Of a stretch of DNA of 64,000 nucleotides, positions 27,339 to 36,209 are shown piece by piece. Every line of letters begins with the position of its first letter. Positions within the stretch are counted from its first letter, which is position 1. The DNA comes from Kluyvera sp040932435 (GTDB lineage: Bacteria; Pseudomonadota; Gammaproteobacteria; Enterobacterales; Enterobacteriaceae): positions 248,001 through 312,000 of the forward strand of contig NZ_JBFQGA010000003.1 in the NCBI RefSeq assembly GCF_040932435.1, read 5' to 3'. The notes below the pieces were generated by a model that ran no database searches, was not told the DNA's origin, and worked only from the letters and a program-made list of their open reading frames with translations. The translations under genes were made by a program, and so were the position numbers.

Positions 27339-28402
27339 GCGATTCATTTAAACCACGGATAGATTTTGCTGGCCCGCTAACGGAAGAGAAAAACGAACAG
27401 TTTAAATCCTCGCAGGCGTTTGACGGCGAAACGGCGGAGAAGTTTGCGCCGGTTATCCTTGATGATGAGGCCGACAGCGAAGGTCAGGCCGAAGCGAGCA
27501 TTGAGGCGGCGCTGCGGCCAAAGCGCAGCCTATGGCGCAAAATGGTCGGCGCGGGTCTTGGCCTGTTTGGTATCAGCGTTGTCGCGCAGGGCGTGCAGTG
27601 GACGGCTAACGCTTGGCAGACGCAGGATTGGGTGTCGCTGGGCGGCTGCGTAGCGGGGGCGCTGATTATTGGTGCTGGCGTCGGTTCGGTTGCGACAGAA
27701 TGGCGCAGATTATGGCGTTTGCGCCAGCGCGCTCATGAACGTGACGAAGCGCGCACCTTGATGCACAGCCATAGCGTCGGTAAGGCTCGCGCCTTCTGCG
27801 AAGGATTGGCGCGTCAGGCCGGATTGGATCAATCTCATCCGGCGCTACAACGTTGGTACGCCGCGATTCACGAAACCCAAAGCGACAGAGAGGTCGTCAG
27901 CCTCTATGCGCATCTGGTGCAGCCGGTATTGGACGCGCAGGCGCGGCGTGAAATCAGCCGTTCGGCGGCGGAATCCACGCTGATGATTGCCGTCAGCCCG
28001 CTGGCGCTGGTGGATATGGCGTTTATTGCCTGGCGCAACCTGCGCTTGATTAACCGCATCGCCAATCTCTACGGCATCGAACTGGGCTATTACAGCCGAC
28101 TGCGCCTTTTCCGCCTCGTGTTGATTAACATCGCCTTTGCCGGTGCCAGCGAATTGGTGCGCGAAGTGGGGATGGACTGGATGTCGCAGGATCTCGCCGC
28201 GCGTCTTTCAACGCGCGCAGCCCAGGGCATTGGCGCCGGTTTATTGACCGCGCGTTTGGGGATTAAAGCGATGGAACTGTGCCGCCCGCTGCCGTGGTTG
28301 GATAATGACAAACCGCGCCTTGGCGATTTCCGCCGCGAATTGATTGGCCAATTGAAAGCGACGTTACAGAAGGGAAAAGCCGCATCGTCGCGTGAAAGCT
28401 GA
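27335..28402 (+). CDS. ycjF: UPF0283 inner-membrane protein YcjF
   Basis: This 355-residue protein has an acidic N-terminal region, two hydrophobic segments (about residues 68-85 and 100-120) and a long C-terminal domain with further hydrophobic stretches. Its function is unknown. It is coupled to ycjX by a 4-base overlap. In E. coli tyrR follows directly; here 5.5 kb of other DNA intervenes. Confidence 0.93.
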   Translation: MSDSFKPRIDFAGPLTEEKNEQFKSSQAFDGETAEKFAPVILDDEADSEGQAEASIEAALRPKRSLWRKMVGAGLGLFGISVVAQGVQWTANAWQTQDWVSLGGCVAGALIIGAGVGSVATEWRRLWRLRQRAHERDEARTLMHSHSVGKARAFCEGLARQAGLDQSHPALQRWYAAIHETQSDREVVSLYAHLVQPVLDAQARREISRSAAESTLMIAVSPLALVDMAFIAWRNLRLINRIANLYGIELGYYSRLRLFRLVLINIAFAGASELVREVGMDWMSQDLAARLSTRAAQGIGAGLLTARLGIKAMELCRPLPWLDNDKPRLGDFRRELIGQLKATLQKGKAASSRES

Positions 28403-28415
28403 ATCGAAATAAATA

Positions 28416-28440
28416 ACGTTATGCCAAATTGGCATAACGT
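28416..28440 (+). terminator. Hairpin after ycjF, possible terminator
   Basis: A perfect 10-bp stem (acgttatgcc / ggcataacgt) with loop aaatt lies 13 nt after the ycjF stop. Only a weak T-rich stretch (atatctatac) follows. Confidence 0.6.
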
Positions 28441-28504
28441 ATATCTATACTTAACTTTACTGAAAGTGACATGCAGCGCTAAGTTAGTCGCTAACTTCAA
28501 CGCC

Positions 28505-28701
28505 CATACCCAAAATAATTCGAGTTGCAGGACAAAACGGCAGTGGCGTTTTGAACAGCGCTTGCGCTGGCCCCGTAAGGGGTGAGGCCATCAGGCCGAA
28601 TCATGCGGCAAGTGAGTGAATCCCGATGAGCTTACTTGAGTAAGTGATTCGGGTGAACGAACGTAGCCAACGCACCTGTAACTTGAAGTATGACGGGTAT
28701 G
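28505..28701. repeat. ERIC element, long form with internal insertion
   Basis: The ends are inverted repeats: catacccaaaataattcgag at the left pairs with the reverse of cttgaagtatgacgggtatg at the right. The hallmark core gtgaatccc..gagcttac..aagtaagtga..gggtga is present around 28616-28656. Compared with a ~127-bp ERIC, about 70 extra bp (about 28532-28601) sit between the left end and the core. It fills most of the gap between ycjF and the ABC operon. Confidence 0.85.
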
Positions 28702-28724
28702 CATGACAACTCTCAGGAAGTCCG

Positions 28725-30293
28725 ATGACCAGAAAGCTGCTGCCTTTATTTGTGCTGACCGCGCTGTCAGCCTCCGCTTATGCTGCCACGCCACCGACCA
28801 CGCTGGTGGTGGCGCAAGGCCTTGACGATATTGTTAGCCTTGACCCAGCGGAGGCCAATGAGCTCTCAAGCATCCAGACGGTGCCAAGTCTTTATCAGCG
28901 TCTGGTCCAGCCTGATCGTAACGATCCCGCAAAAATTACGCCTATTTTGGCAGAAAGCTGGCAGGCCGATGCGGCCGCGAAAACGCTGACCATCAAACTT
29001 AAAAGCGATGCCAAGTTTGCCTCCGGCAACGCGCTGCGCCCGGAAGATGTGATTTTCTCCTACACCCGTGCGGTAACGCTTAATAAATCACCTGCATTTA
29101 TCCTGAATGTTCTTGGCTGGCAGCCGGATAACATCGCCAGCCAGCTGAAGAAAATCGACGACCATACGCTGCAGTTAAGCTGGACTGCCGATGTAAGTCC
29201 GGCGGTTGCGCTCAACATTCTCTCCACGCCGATTGCTTCTATCGTTGATGAGAAACTGGTGGCGGCAAACGTCAAAGGCGGCGACTTTGGTAACGAGTGG
29301 TTGAAAATGCACTCGGCGGGCAGCGGTGCGTTCAAGATGCGCGTCTATCAGCCACACCAGGCTATCGTCCTTGAAGCCAACGAAAGTTCCCCAACCGGCG
29401 CACCGAAACTGAAAAGCGTGATCATTAAGAACGTGCCCGATCCGGCCTCTCGCCGTTTGCTCATTCAGCAGGGCGATGCTGACGTAGCGCGCGATCTCGG
29501 TGCCGATCAAATTGACGCCCTGCAGGGCAAACCGGGCCTGCAGGTGCTGAGTATTCCCTCTGCCGAACAAAACTACGTGGCGTTCAATACCGCCAATAGC
29601 GCGAACCCGCTGCTGGCAAACCCAGCGCTCTGGGAAGCGGCCCGCTGGCTGGTGGATTATAACGGCATCACCAAAGATCTGCTGAAAGGGCAGTACTTCG
29701 TTCATCAAAGCTTCCTGCCGGTTGGCTTCCCCGGCGCGCTAGACAATACACCGTTTAAATTTGATCCGGCAAAAGCCAAAGAAATTCTGGCGAAGGCGGG
29801 GATTAAAGACGCGCACTTTACCCTCGATGTGGAAAACAAACCGCCGTTTATTACCATTGCGCAATCCATGCAGGCAAGTTTTGCTCAGGGCGGCGTGAAG
29901 GTCGAATTACTTCCTGCCGCAGGTAGCCAGGTTTACGCCCGCGTGCGGGCAAAACAGCACCAGGCGGCGATTCGATTGTGGATCCCGGACTACTTCGATA
30001 CCCACTCCAACGCCAGCGCGTTTGCCTTTAACGATGGCAAATCGAGCACCGTAGCGGGTCTGAACGGTTGGGCAATTCCGCAGCTGAACAAGACCACGCT
30101 GGCGGCGGTTGCCGAGCCGGATACGAGCAAGCGTCTCGACCTGTACAAGAAAATGCAGGAAGAACTGCAGCGCAGCTCGCCTTACGTGTTTATCGATCAG
30201 GGCAAAACGCAGATTGTTATTCGCGATAACGTGAAGGGCTATCAGCAGGGGCTTAACGCCGATATGGTCTGGTACGACCGCGTCACCAAGTAA
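28725..30293 (+). CDS. Periplasmic substrate-binding protein of a peptide/nickel-type ABC transporter
   Basis: This 522-residue SBP_bac_5 family protein has a signal peptide (MTRKLLPLFVLTALSASAYA, cleavage before ATPPT). Family blocks include ILAESWQ, GNALRPEDVIFSYTRA, AGSGAFKM and YVAFNTA. The size is close to NikA and DppA, and the ligand cannot be told from sequence. It is the first gene of a five-gene operon, downstream of an ERIC repeat and absent at this site in E. coli K-12. A strong terminator separates it from the permease genes. Confidence 0.9.
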   Translation: MTRKLLPLFVLTALSASAYAATPPTTLVVAQGLDDIVSLDPAEANELSSIQTVPSLYQRLVQPDRNDPAKITPILAESWQADAAAKTLTIKLKSDAKFASGNALRPEDVIFSYTRAVTLNKSPAFILNVLGWQPDNIASQLKKIDDHTLQLSWTADVSPAVALNILSTPIASIVDEKLVAANVKGGDFGNEWLKMHSAGSGAFKMRVYQPHQAIVLEANESSPTGAPKLKSVIIKNVPDPASRRLLIQQGDADVARDLGADQIDALQGKPGLQVLSIPSAEQNYVAFNTANSANPLLANPALWEAARWLVDYNGITKDLLKGQYFVHQSFLPVGFPGALDNTPFKFDPAKAKEILAKAGIKDAHFTLDVENKPPFITIAQSMQASFAQGGVKVELLPAAGSQVYARVRAKQHQAAIRLWIPDYFDTHSNASAFAFNDGKSSTVAGLNGWAIPQLNKTTLAAVAEPDTSKRLDLYKKMQEELQRSSPYVFIDQGKTQIVIRDNVKGYQQGLNADMVWYDRVTK

Positions 30294-30301
30294 TCCCTAT
30301 G

Positions 30302-30350
30302 GCAGCAGCGACCCGGAGCTGGAAGCTTTCGGGTCGCTGCTGCTCGTTTT
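30302..30350 (+). terminator. Strong hairpin with T tract inside the ABC operon
   Basis: A perfect 14-bp stem (gcagcagcgacccg / cgggtcgctgctgc) with a 14-nt loop is followed by tcgtttt. It starts 9 nt after the binding-protein stop and 71 nt before the first permease, so it should lower transport-gene expression relative to the binding protein. Confidence 0.85.
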
Positions 30351-30372
30351 ATTGTTGATATACGGAATGCAC

Positions 30373-31422
30373 ATGCCCGCCGTTTCACCGAATCCAACCG
30401 CCCAGCAAACCCGACGTTTTGTGTCTGCGCTCTTACAAGGGCTGCTCACGCTGGCGCTCACCCTTTTGGGCTTGCTACTGGTCACCTTTGCACTCTCAGC
30501 ACTTTCTCCCGTCGACAGGGTTCTGCAAATTGTCGGCGATCATGCCAGCCAATCAACCTACGATCAGGTGCGCCATCAGTTGGGCCTCGATCGTTCGCTG
30601 CCCGTCCAGTTCTGGCACTACTTGGTCAATCTGGCTCATGGTGATATGGGAACCGCTAGCGCCACCGGACAGCCGGTGCTGCACGATCTGCTCGCCGCTT
30701 TTCCCGCGACGCTCGAACTGGCGACATTGGCGCTGATTGTTGGCGCCGCGTTCGGCGTGATTGCTGGCGTATTCTGCGCGCGCTACGCCGGTTCCCCATG
30801 GGATTTTGCCGTTCGCACCTTCACGTTATTGGGCAACTCGGTGCCAATTTTCTGGCTCGGGCTGCTGATGCTGGCGCTGTTCTACGCCAAGCTCCAGTGG
30901 AGCCCAGGCCCCGGTCGTCTGGATGATATTTACCAATTCACCATTGAAGCGAAAACCGGCTTTGCGCTGATTGATACTTGGCTTTCCGGTGATACAGCGG
31001 CGTTTCGCAACGCCTTCAGCCACTTAGTGCTGCCGGTGCTACTGCTGGCCTACTATTCGATGGCCAGCATCACGCGCCTGACGCGCTCGGCCTGCATGAG
31101 CGAGATGAACAAAGAGTACATCCTGCTGGCACGCGCAAAAGGGGCCGGCGAGATGAGCATCCTGCTGCGCCACGTGCTGCCAAATATTCGCGGGACATTG
31201 CTGACGGTGATTGCCTTGGCCTATACCTCGATGCTCGAAGGCGCGGTGCTGACGGAGACGGTGTTCTCGTGGCCGGGTATCGGTCGCTATCTGACGACCG
31301 CGCTGTTTGCCGGTGATACGGCGGCGATTATGGGAGGAACGCTGCTGATTGGCGTTTGCTTCGTGTTGATTAATAACCTCACCGATGTGCTGGTGCGGCT
31401 GACCGATCCGAGGGTGAGCTGA
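30373..31422 (+). CDS. ABC transporter permease (DppB/OppB type)
   Basis: This ~349-residue inner-membrane permease has an N-terminal helix (LLTLALTLLGLLLVTFALSAL), the family segment QLGLDRSLPVQFWHYLVNLAHGDMG, and the EAA-type loop YILLARAKGAGEMSILLRHVLPN followed by ETVFSWPGIGRYL. The start at 30373 (MPAVSPNP) has cgga 6 nt upstream. An ATG at 30367 and a TTG at 30352 are less likely. Its stop overlaps the next gene by one base. Confidence 0.9.
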   Translation: MPAVSPNPTAQQTRRFVSALLQGLLTLALTLLGLLLVTFALSALSPVDRVLQIVGDHASQSTYDQVRHQLGLDRSLPVQFWHYLVNLAHGDMGTASATGQPVLHDLLAAFPATLELATLALIVGAAFGVIAGVFCARYAGSPWDFAVRTFTLLGNSVPIFWLGLLMLALFYAKLQWSPGPGRLDDIYQFTIEAKTGFALIDTWLSGDTAAFRNAFSHLVLPVLLLAYYSMASITRLTRSACMSEMNKEYILLARAKGAGEMSILLRHVLPNIRGTLLTVIALAYTSMLEGAVLTETVFSWPGIGRYLTTALFAGDTAAIMGGTLLIGVCFVLINNLTDVLVRLTDPRVS

Positions 31423-32255
31423 TGCCAGCGTCCTTATTTTTACGTCGATTACTGCGTTCGCCCGCAGCCTGTTTTGGCCTGCTGATTATTGGTTTACTGG
31501 TTTTAACGGCGCTACTCGCACCATGGCTTGCGCCAAACGATCCCAACTGGCAGGACGCCGCCATGCGTCTGCAAATGCCGAATGCGCAGCACTGGCTGGG
31601 CACCGATAGCTACGGTCGCGACTTGCTTTCCCGGCTGATTTACGGCACCCGCCCGGCATTAGGACTGGTGGCGCTGGTGACGGCGATTACCCTGCCGGTA
31701 GGGCTGCTGGTGGGCATTCTTTCCGGTTACTACGGCGGCTGGCTTGAGCGTATTTTAATGCGCTTCACCGATGTGGTGATGTCGATGCCTCGGCTGATTC
31801 TGGCGTTTGCCTTTGTTGCCATGCTTGGCCCAGGCTTGGTTAACGGTGCGCTGGCGCTGGCGCTGACCACCTGGCCGGCGTACGCCCGTCAGGCGCGCAG
31901 TGAGATCCAACGTCTGCGGCACAGTGATTATCTGGCCGCCGCCGAGATGATGGGGATCCGCGGGCTGCGGTTGCTGGTGGGCCATATTCTGCCGCTGTGC
32001 CTGCCGTCTGCCATTGTGCGGCTGGCGCTGGATCTGGCGGGTATTATTCTGGCTGCCGCCGGGCTGGGGTTTCTCGGACTCGGCGCGCGTCCGCCAATGG
32101 CGGAATGGGGGGCCATGATTGCCGATGGGGTGCAGGTGATATTTGACCAGTGGTGGATTGCCGCGCTGCCAGGTGCTGCCATCCTGATTGCCAGCTTGGC
32201 ATTCAATCTACTGGGTGATGGTTTACGTGACGTTCTGGAGCCGCAACATGACTGA
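31422..32255 (+). CDS. ABC transporter permease (DppC/OppC type)
   Basis: This 277-residue inner-membrane permease carries the LGTDSYGRDLLSRLIYGTRPAL signature of the DppC/NikC family and the EAA loop YLAAAEMMGIRGLRLLVGHILP. The length matches NikC. It is coupled to both neighbours: one-base overlap with the previous gene and an 8-base overlap with the following ATPase gene. Confidence 0.91.
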   Translation: MPASLFLRRLLRSPAACFGLLIIGLLVLTALLAPWLAPNDPNWQDAAMRLQMPNAQHWLGTDSYGRDLLSRLIYGTRPALGLVALVTAITLPVGLLVGILSGYYGGWLERILMRFTDVVMSMPRLILAFAFVAMLGPGLVNGALALALTTWPAYARQARSEIQRLRHSDYLAAAEMMGIRGLRLLVGHILPLCLPSAIVRLALDLAGIILAAAGLGFLGLGARPPMAEWGAMIADGVQVIFDQWWIAALPGAAILIASLAFNLLGDGLRDVLEPQHD

Positions 32256-33084
32256 GCAACGCCTGAATGTAAGCGGGCTGAATATTGATTACCCAGGGGC
32301 ACGGGTAGTGAACAATATGAGTTTCACGCTGGGCAACGAACGGCTCGCGCTGGTGGGAGAGTCGGGTTCTGGCAAATCCATGACCGCCCGTGCGCTGATG
32401 GGACTGGTGCGCCAACCGGGTATCGTCAGCGCCGATAGGCTTAACGTGCTGGGCCGCGATGTGCTGACCCTCAATGCGCGCGGCTGGCGTGCGCTGCGAG
32501 GTAACGATATTGCGATGGTGCTGCAAGATCCGCGCTATGCGCTTAACCCGGTAAAAACGGTCTACGCCCAGTTGGAAGAGGCGTTGACGCTGCATCAGCG
32601 GTTAAACCGCCGTGAACGGCAGGAAAAAATTGCCTCGGCGGTACTGGCGATGGGGTTAGATATACAGGTCTTACAGCGCTACCCGGGCGAACTCTCCGGC
32701 GGCATGGGCCAGCGGGTGATGATTGCGATTGCGCTGATTAACGATCCGCAGGTGCTTATTGCCGACGAGCCAACTTCAGCGCTGGATGCGCGTTTGCGTA
32801 ATCAGATCTTAGAATTGCTGGTGGCACAGTGCGAGCAGCGAAATATGGCGATGTTGCTTATCAGCCACGATTTGCCGCTGGTGGCACAGCACTGTGACCG
32901 CGTGCTGGTGATGTATCAAGGCAACCGTGTTGATGAGATGGCCGCCCGCGATTTATCCCAGGCAAGCCATCCCTATACGCGCACGCTGTGGACCTGCCGC
33001 CCGAATGCGCAGACCTACGGACAGATGCTGCCAACCCTTGATCGTAGCCAGAGCTTTGAGGAGGCGACAGATGACCATCGTTAA
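32248..33084 (+). CDS. ABC transporter ATP-binding protein (DppD/NikD type)
   Basis: This 278-residue ATPase has Walker A GESGSGKSMTARAL, a slightly unusual signature LSGGMGQRVMIAIAL, Walker B VLIADEPTSALDA and the switch histidine in LLISHD. It lacks the long Cys-containing C-terminal extension of OppD/DppD, closer to NikD. The start MTEQRLNV lies inside the end of the permease gene. An upstream in-frame ATG at 32188 was rejected. Confidence 0.9.
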   Translation: MTEQRLNVSGLNIDYPGARVVNNMSFTLGNERLALVGESGSGKSMTARALMGLVRQPGIVSADRLNVLGRDVLTLNARGWRALRGNDIAMVLQDPRYALNPVKTVYAQLEEALTLHQRLNRRERQEKIASAVLAMGLDIQVLQRYPGELSGGMGQRVMIAIALINDPQVLIADEPTSALDARLRNQILELLVAQCEQRNMAMLLISHDLPLVAQHCDRVLVMYQGNRVDEMAARDLSQASHPYTRTLWTCRPNAQTYGQMLPTLDRSQSFEEATDDHR

Positions 33085-33775
33085 TCTCGACGCGTTACAG
33101 GTCAATTTTGCGAACAAAACGGCGGTATCTGCCGCCAGTTTTCACGTCGAGAACGGAGAAACCTTCAGCCTGATTGGTGAGTCGGGCTGCGGGAAATCAA
33201 CCATTCTCCGGGTTATCGCTGGGCTGCAGCGCGAGTGGCGTGGACAGGTAGCGCTGTTTGGGCAAAACATCGCGCCGGGTGCACGTTTTCAAGGTGCGTT
33301 ACGGCGTAACGTCCAAATGGTTTTTCAAGACCCTTATGCCTCGCTGCACCCAAACCACACGCTTTGGCGCACGCTGGCGGAGCCGCTGAAAATTCACGGC
33401 GAGAGCGATATTGAAACGCGGGTTGAGACGGCGCTTTCGCAGGTTGGCCTGCCTGCCGACGCCGCGCGTCGATATCCTCATCAGCTCTCCGGCGGCCAGC
33501 GTCAACGCGTTGCTATTGCTCGCGCGCTGCTGCTACGCCCGAAGATCCTGCTGTTGGATGAGCCGACCTCGGCGCTAGATATGTCGGTGCAGGCGGAAAT
33601 CCTCAACTTGCTCAATCGCCTGAAGCAGGAAAACGGGATGACCTATCTGCTTGTCAGCCACGATGCGGACGTGATTGCACATATGTCCGACCGCGCGGCG
33701 TTTATGGCAGGCGGCGTGATACAGCGCTTTTTCGACCGACAGGCGCTTGAACGCGGCGAGCATCGGATGGGGTAA
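33071..33775 (+). CDS. ABC transporter ATP-binding protein (DppF/NikE type)
   Basis: This 234-residue ATPase is the last gene of the operon. It has Walker A GESGCGKSTILRVI, signature LSGGQRQRVAIARAL, Walker B ILLLDEPTSALDMS and LLVSHD. It is shorter than DppF/OppF and has no oligopeptide-type C-terminal domain. It overlaps the preceding ATPase gene by 14 bases. The frame extends far upstream, but MTIVNLDALQ has the ribosome site gaggag. Confidence 0.9.
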   Translation: MTIVNLDALQVNFANKTAVSAASFHVENGETFSLIGESGCGKSTILRVIAGLQREWRGQVALFGQNIAPGARFQGALRRNVQMVFQDPYASLHPNHTLWRTLAEPLKIHGESDIETRVETALSQVGLPADAARRYPHQLSGGQRQRVAIARALLLRPKILLLDEPTSALDMSVQAEILNLLNRLKQENGMTYLLVSHDADVIAHMSDRAAFMAGGVIQRFFDRQALERGEHRMG

Positions 33776-33794
33776 GCCGGGCATTCGCACTCAT

Positions 33795-33819
33795 AAAGGG
33801 GCCATTAGGCCCCTTTTTT
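33795..33819 (+). terminator. Terminator of the ABC transporter operon
   Basis: aaaggggcc and ggcccctttt form a stem with loop atta running into six Ts. It lies 20 nt after the last ATPase gene. Confidence 0.93.
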
Positions 33820-33868
33820 GATGATGAGCGTATAACTTTACGGCAAAGACGTGATTTTTCCGCCATAC

Positions 33869-33886
33869 TGTCAATAATTGTTGACA
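33869..33886 (+). promoter_or_regulatory. TyrR box in the tyrR promoter region
   Basis: TGTCAA, six bases (taattg), then TTGACA is a perfect palindrome. It fits the TyrR consensus TGTAAA-N6-TTTACA except for one symmetrical substitution per half. It sits 71 bp upstream of the tyrR start, consistent with autorepression. The right half TTGACA could also be a -35 element. Confidence 0.75.
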
Positions 33887-33956
33887 GTCATCTTCCCGCC
33901 AGAGAAGAACTGTCTTATTATTCATACGTCTTTGGCTTTTAAGGGTGAAAACTCCC

Positions 33957-35498
33957 ATGCGTCTTGAAGTCTTTTGTGAAGACCGTCTCGGTCTGACTCG
34001 TGAACTGCTCGATCTTCTGGTCCTGCGCGGTATTGACCTGCGCGGTATCGATATCGACCCCGTAGGCCGAATCTATCTTAATTTCGCGGAGCTGGAATTC
34101 ACCAGCTTCAGCAGCCTGATGGCGGAAATCCGCCGCATTGCAGGGGTAACGGACGTACGTACCGTGCCGTGGATGCCATCAGAGCGGGAACATCTGGCGC
34201 TGAGCGCCTTGCTGGAAGCCATGCCGGAGCCGGTGTTGTCACTGGATACCCGCAGCAAAATTGAACGCGCTAACCCGGCAAGCTGCCAGCTGTTTGGCAT
34301 GAACCAAGAGCGTCTGCGCAGCCATAACGTGACGCAACTGATCGCGGGTTTTAACTTCTCGCGCTGGCTAGAAAGCGACTCGGTGGAGCCGCTTGCCGAA
34401 CATGTGGTCATTCAGGGGCAAAACTTCCTGCTGGAAGCGACCCCGGTGTATCTGAACGGTGAAGACGGTACGCGAGTGCTCGGGGGCGCGGTGGTGATGC
34501 TGCGGTCAACGCTAAAAATGGGCCGTCAACTGCAAACGATGACTACTCAGGACGTTAGCGCATTCAGCCAGATTGTTGGGGTCAGCCCGCGCATGCGTCA
34601 GGTGGTCGATCAGGCGCGCAAACTGGCGTTGCTGACCGCGCCGCTGCTGATTGTTGGCGAAACCGGCACCGGCAAAGATTTGCTGGCTCATGCCTGCCAC
34701 TTAGCTAGCCCGCGCGCGGCGAAACCCTATCTGGCGCTAAACTGTGGTTCCATCCCGGAAGATGCGGTGGAAAGTGAACTGTTTGGCGATGCGTCTGAAG
34801 GGAAAAAAGGCTTCTTCGAGCAGGCTAACGGCGGTTCGGTGCTGCTGGACGAAATCGGTGAAATGTCGCCGCACATGCAGACTAAACTGCTGCGTTTTCT
34901 CAATGATGGCACGTTCCGTCGGGTCGGCGAAGATCATGAAGTTCATGTCGATGTCCGGGTGATTTGTGCGACGCAGAAAAACCTGGTGGAGCTGGTGCAA
35001 AAAGGGTTGTTCCGTGAAGATCTCTATTATCGCCTGAACGTACTGACCCTGAACCTGCCGCCGCTGCGCGATCGCCCGCAGGACATCATGCCGTTGACCG
35101 AACTGTTTGTGGCGCGTTTTGCCGATGAGCAGGGCATTTCGCGGCCTAAGCTTTCCGCCGACCTCAATACGGTATTGACCCGCTATTCTTGGCCGGGCAA
35201 CGTACGTCAGTTGAAGAATGCGGTGTATCGCGCGCTGACTCAGCTGGAAGGTTTTGAGTTGCGACCGCAGGACGTACTGCTGCCGGATAACGATATCTCG
35301 AGCGTGGCGGTCGGCGAAGAGTCGATGGAAGGATCGTTGGACGATATTACCCGTCGATTTGAACGTTCGGTGCTGGCCCAGCTTTATCACAGCTACCCAA
35401 GTACGCGTAAGCTGGCAAAACGTCTGGGGGTTTCACATACCGCGATTGCGAATAAGCTGCGTGAGTATGGCCTGAGCAATAAGAAGGGCGAAGAGTGA
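33957..35498 (+). CDS. tyrR: Transcriptional regulator TyrR of aromatic amino-acid genes
   Basis: TyrR represses or activates genes for aromatic amino-acid synthesis and uptake in response to Tyr, Phe or Trp plus ATP. It is 513 residues, the E. coli length: N-terminal ACT domain (MRLEVFCEDRLGLTRELLDLL), PAS domain, AAA+ domain with Walker A GETGTGKD and Walker B GGSVLLDE but no GAFTGA loop, and a C-terminal helix-turn-helix (TRKLAKRLGVSHTAIANKLREYG). The ATG at 33957 was chosen over an in-frame GTG four codons upstream to match E. coli. Confidence 0.97.
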   Translation: MRLEVFCEDRLGLTRELLDLLVLRGIDLRGIDIDPVGRIYLNFAELEFTSFSSLMAEIRRIAGVTDVRTVPWMPSEREHLALSALLEAMPEPVLSLDTRSKIERANPASCQLFGMNQERLRSHNVTQLIAGFNFSRWLESDSVEPLAEHVVIQGQNFLLEATPVYLNGEDGTRVLGGAVVMLRSTLKMGRQLQTMTTQDVSAFSQIVGVSPRMRQVVDQARKLALLTAPLLIVGETGTGKDLLAHACHLASPRAAKPYLALNCGSIPEDAVESELFGDASEGKKGFFEQANGGSVLLDEIGEMSPHMQTKLLRFLNDGTFRRVGEDHEVHVDVRVICATQKNLVELVQKGLFREDLYYRLNVLTLNLPPLRDRPQDIMPLTELFVARFADEQGISRPKLSADLNTVLTRYSWPGNVRQLKNAVYRALTQLEGFELRPQDVLLPDNDISSVAVGEESMEGSLDDITRRFERSVLAQLYHSYPSTRKLAKRLGVSHTAIANKLREYGLSNKKGEE

Positions 35499-35502
35499 TA
35501 AA

Positions 35503-35530
35503 AAAACAGCCTCTGAAAAGAGGCTGTTTT
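35503..35530. terminator. Bidirectional terminator between tyrR and tpx
   Basis: A perfect 12-bp stem (aaaacagcctct / agaggctgtttt) with a gaaa loop has A/T flanks on both sides. It can serve both convergent genes. Confidence 0.92.
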
Positions 35531-35546
35531 GCTTTGATGGGGTTGA

Positions 35547-36053
35547 TTACGCTTTCAGCGCAGCCAGTGCCGCATCGTAGTCTGGTTCGTTGGTGATTTC
35601 GTTCACCAGCTCGCTGTAGACGACTTTGTCATTTTCATCGATGACCACAACGGCACGTGCCGCCAGACCTTTCAGGCCGCCATCAGCAATACCTACACCG
35701 TAGGTTTGCAGGAATTCTGGCGCACGCAGGGTGGACAGCGTGACAACGTTGCTCAGGCCTTCTGCGCCGCAGAAGCGAGACTGGGCAAATGGCAGGTCGG
35801 CGGAAATGCACAGAACGACGGTATTCGCCAGTTCACCAGCCAGTTGGTTGAATTTACGCACGGATGCCGCGCAAACGCCGGTATCGATGCTTGGGAAAAT
35901 GTTAAGGACTTTACGTTTGCCGGCGAATTGGCCGAGGGTGACGTCAGACAGGTCTTTTGCCACCAGCGTAAAAGGTTGAGCTTTATCGCCAGCCTGTGGG
36001 ATAGAACCTTGAACAGCAACGGGATTGCCCTGGAAATGTACGGTTTGCGACAT
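35547..36053 (-). CDS. tpx: Thiol peroxidase
   Basis: This 168-residue atypical 2-Cys peroxiredoxin reduces peroxides using thioredoxin. The peroxidatic Cys61 lies in DTGVCAASVRKFN and the resolving Cys95 in SRFCGAEG. The length and sequence match E. coli Tpx, which acts in the periplasm/cytoplasm against lipid peroxides. It is transcribed convergently with tyrR and divergently from ycjG. Confidence 0.97.
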   Translation of the reverse strand: MSQTVHFQGNPVAVQGSIPQAGDKAQPFTLVAKDLSDVTLGQFAGKRKVLNIFPSIDTGVCAASVRKFNQLAGELANTVVLCISADLPFAQSRFCGAEGLSNVVTLSTLRAPEFLQTYGVGIADGGLKGLAARAVVVIDENDKVVYSELVNEITNEPDYDAALAALKA

Positions 36054-36209
36054 GATTATCTTCCTGTTTACATATAGTTAACGTCTGCCTTAGTGTATGT
36101 CATCAGGTGTTAACACGGCAAACCCTATTTGTGCCTGAATAATCTCATCGTCTTTCTCGTTGCAGATGCGTTGATTGCAAGAGAAATGAAGGACTAAGAA
36201 GGAGTGAGA

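Noticed and set aside
34737..35390. 217-codon minus-strand frame inside tyrR
   Set aside because: It is a shadow of the conserved AAA+ coding sequence, with no independent features.
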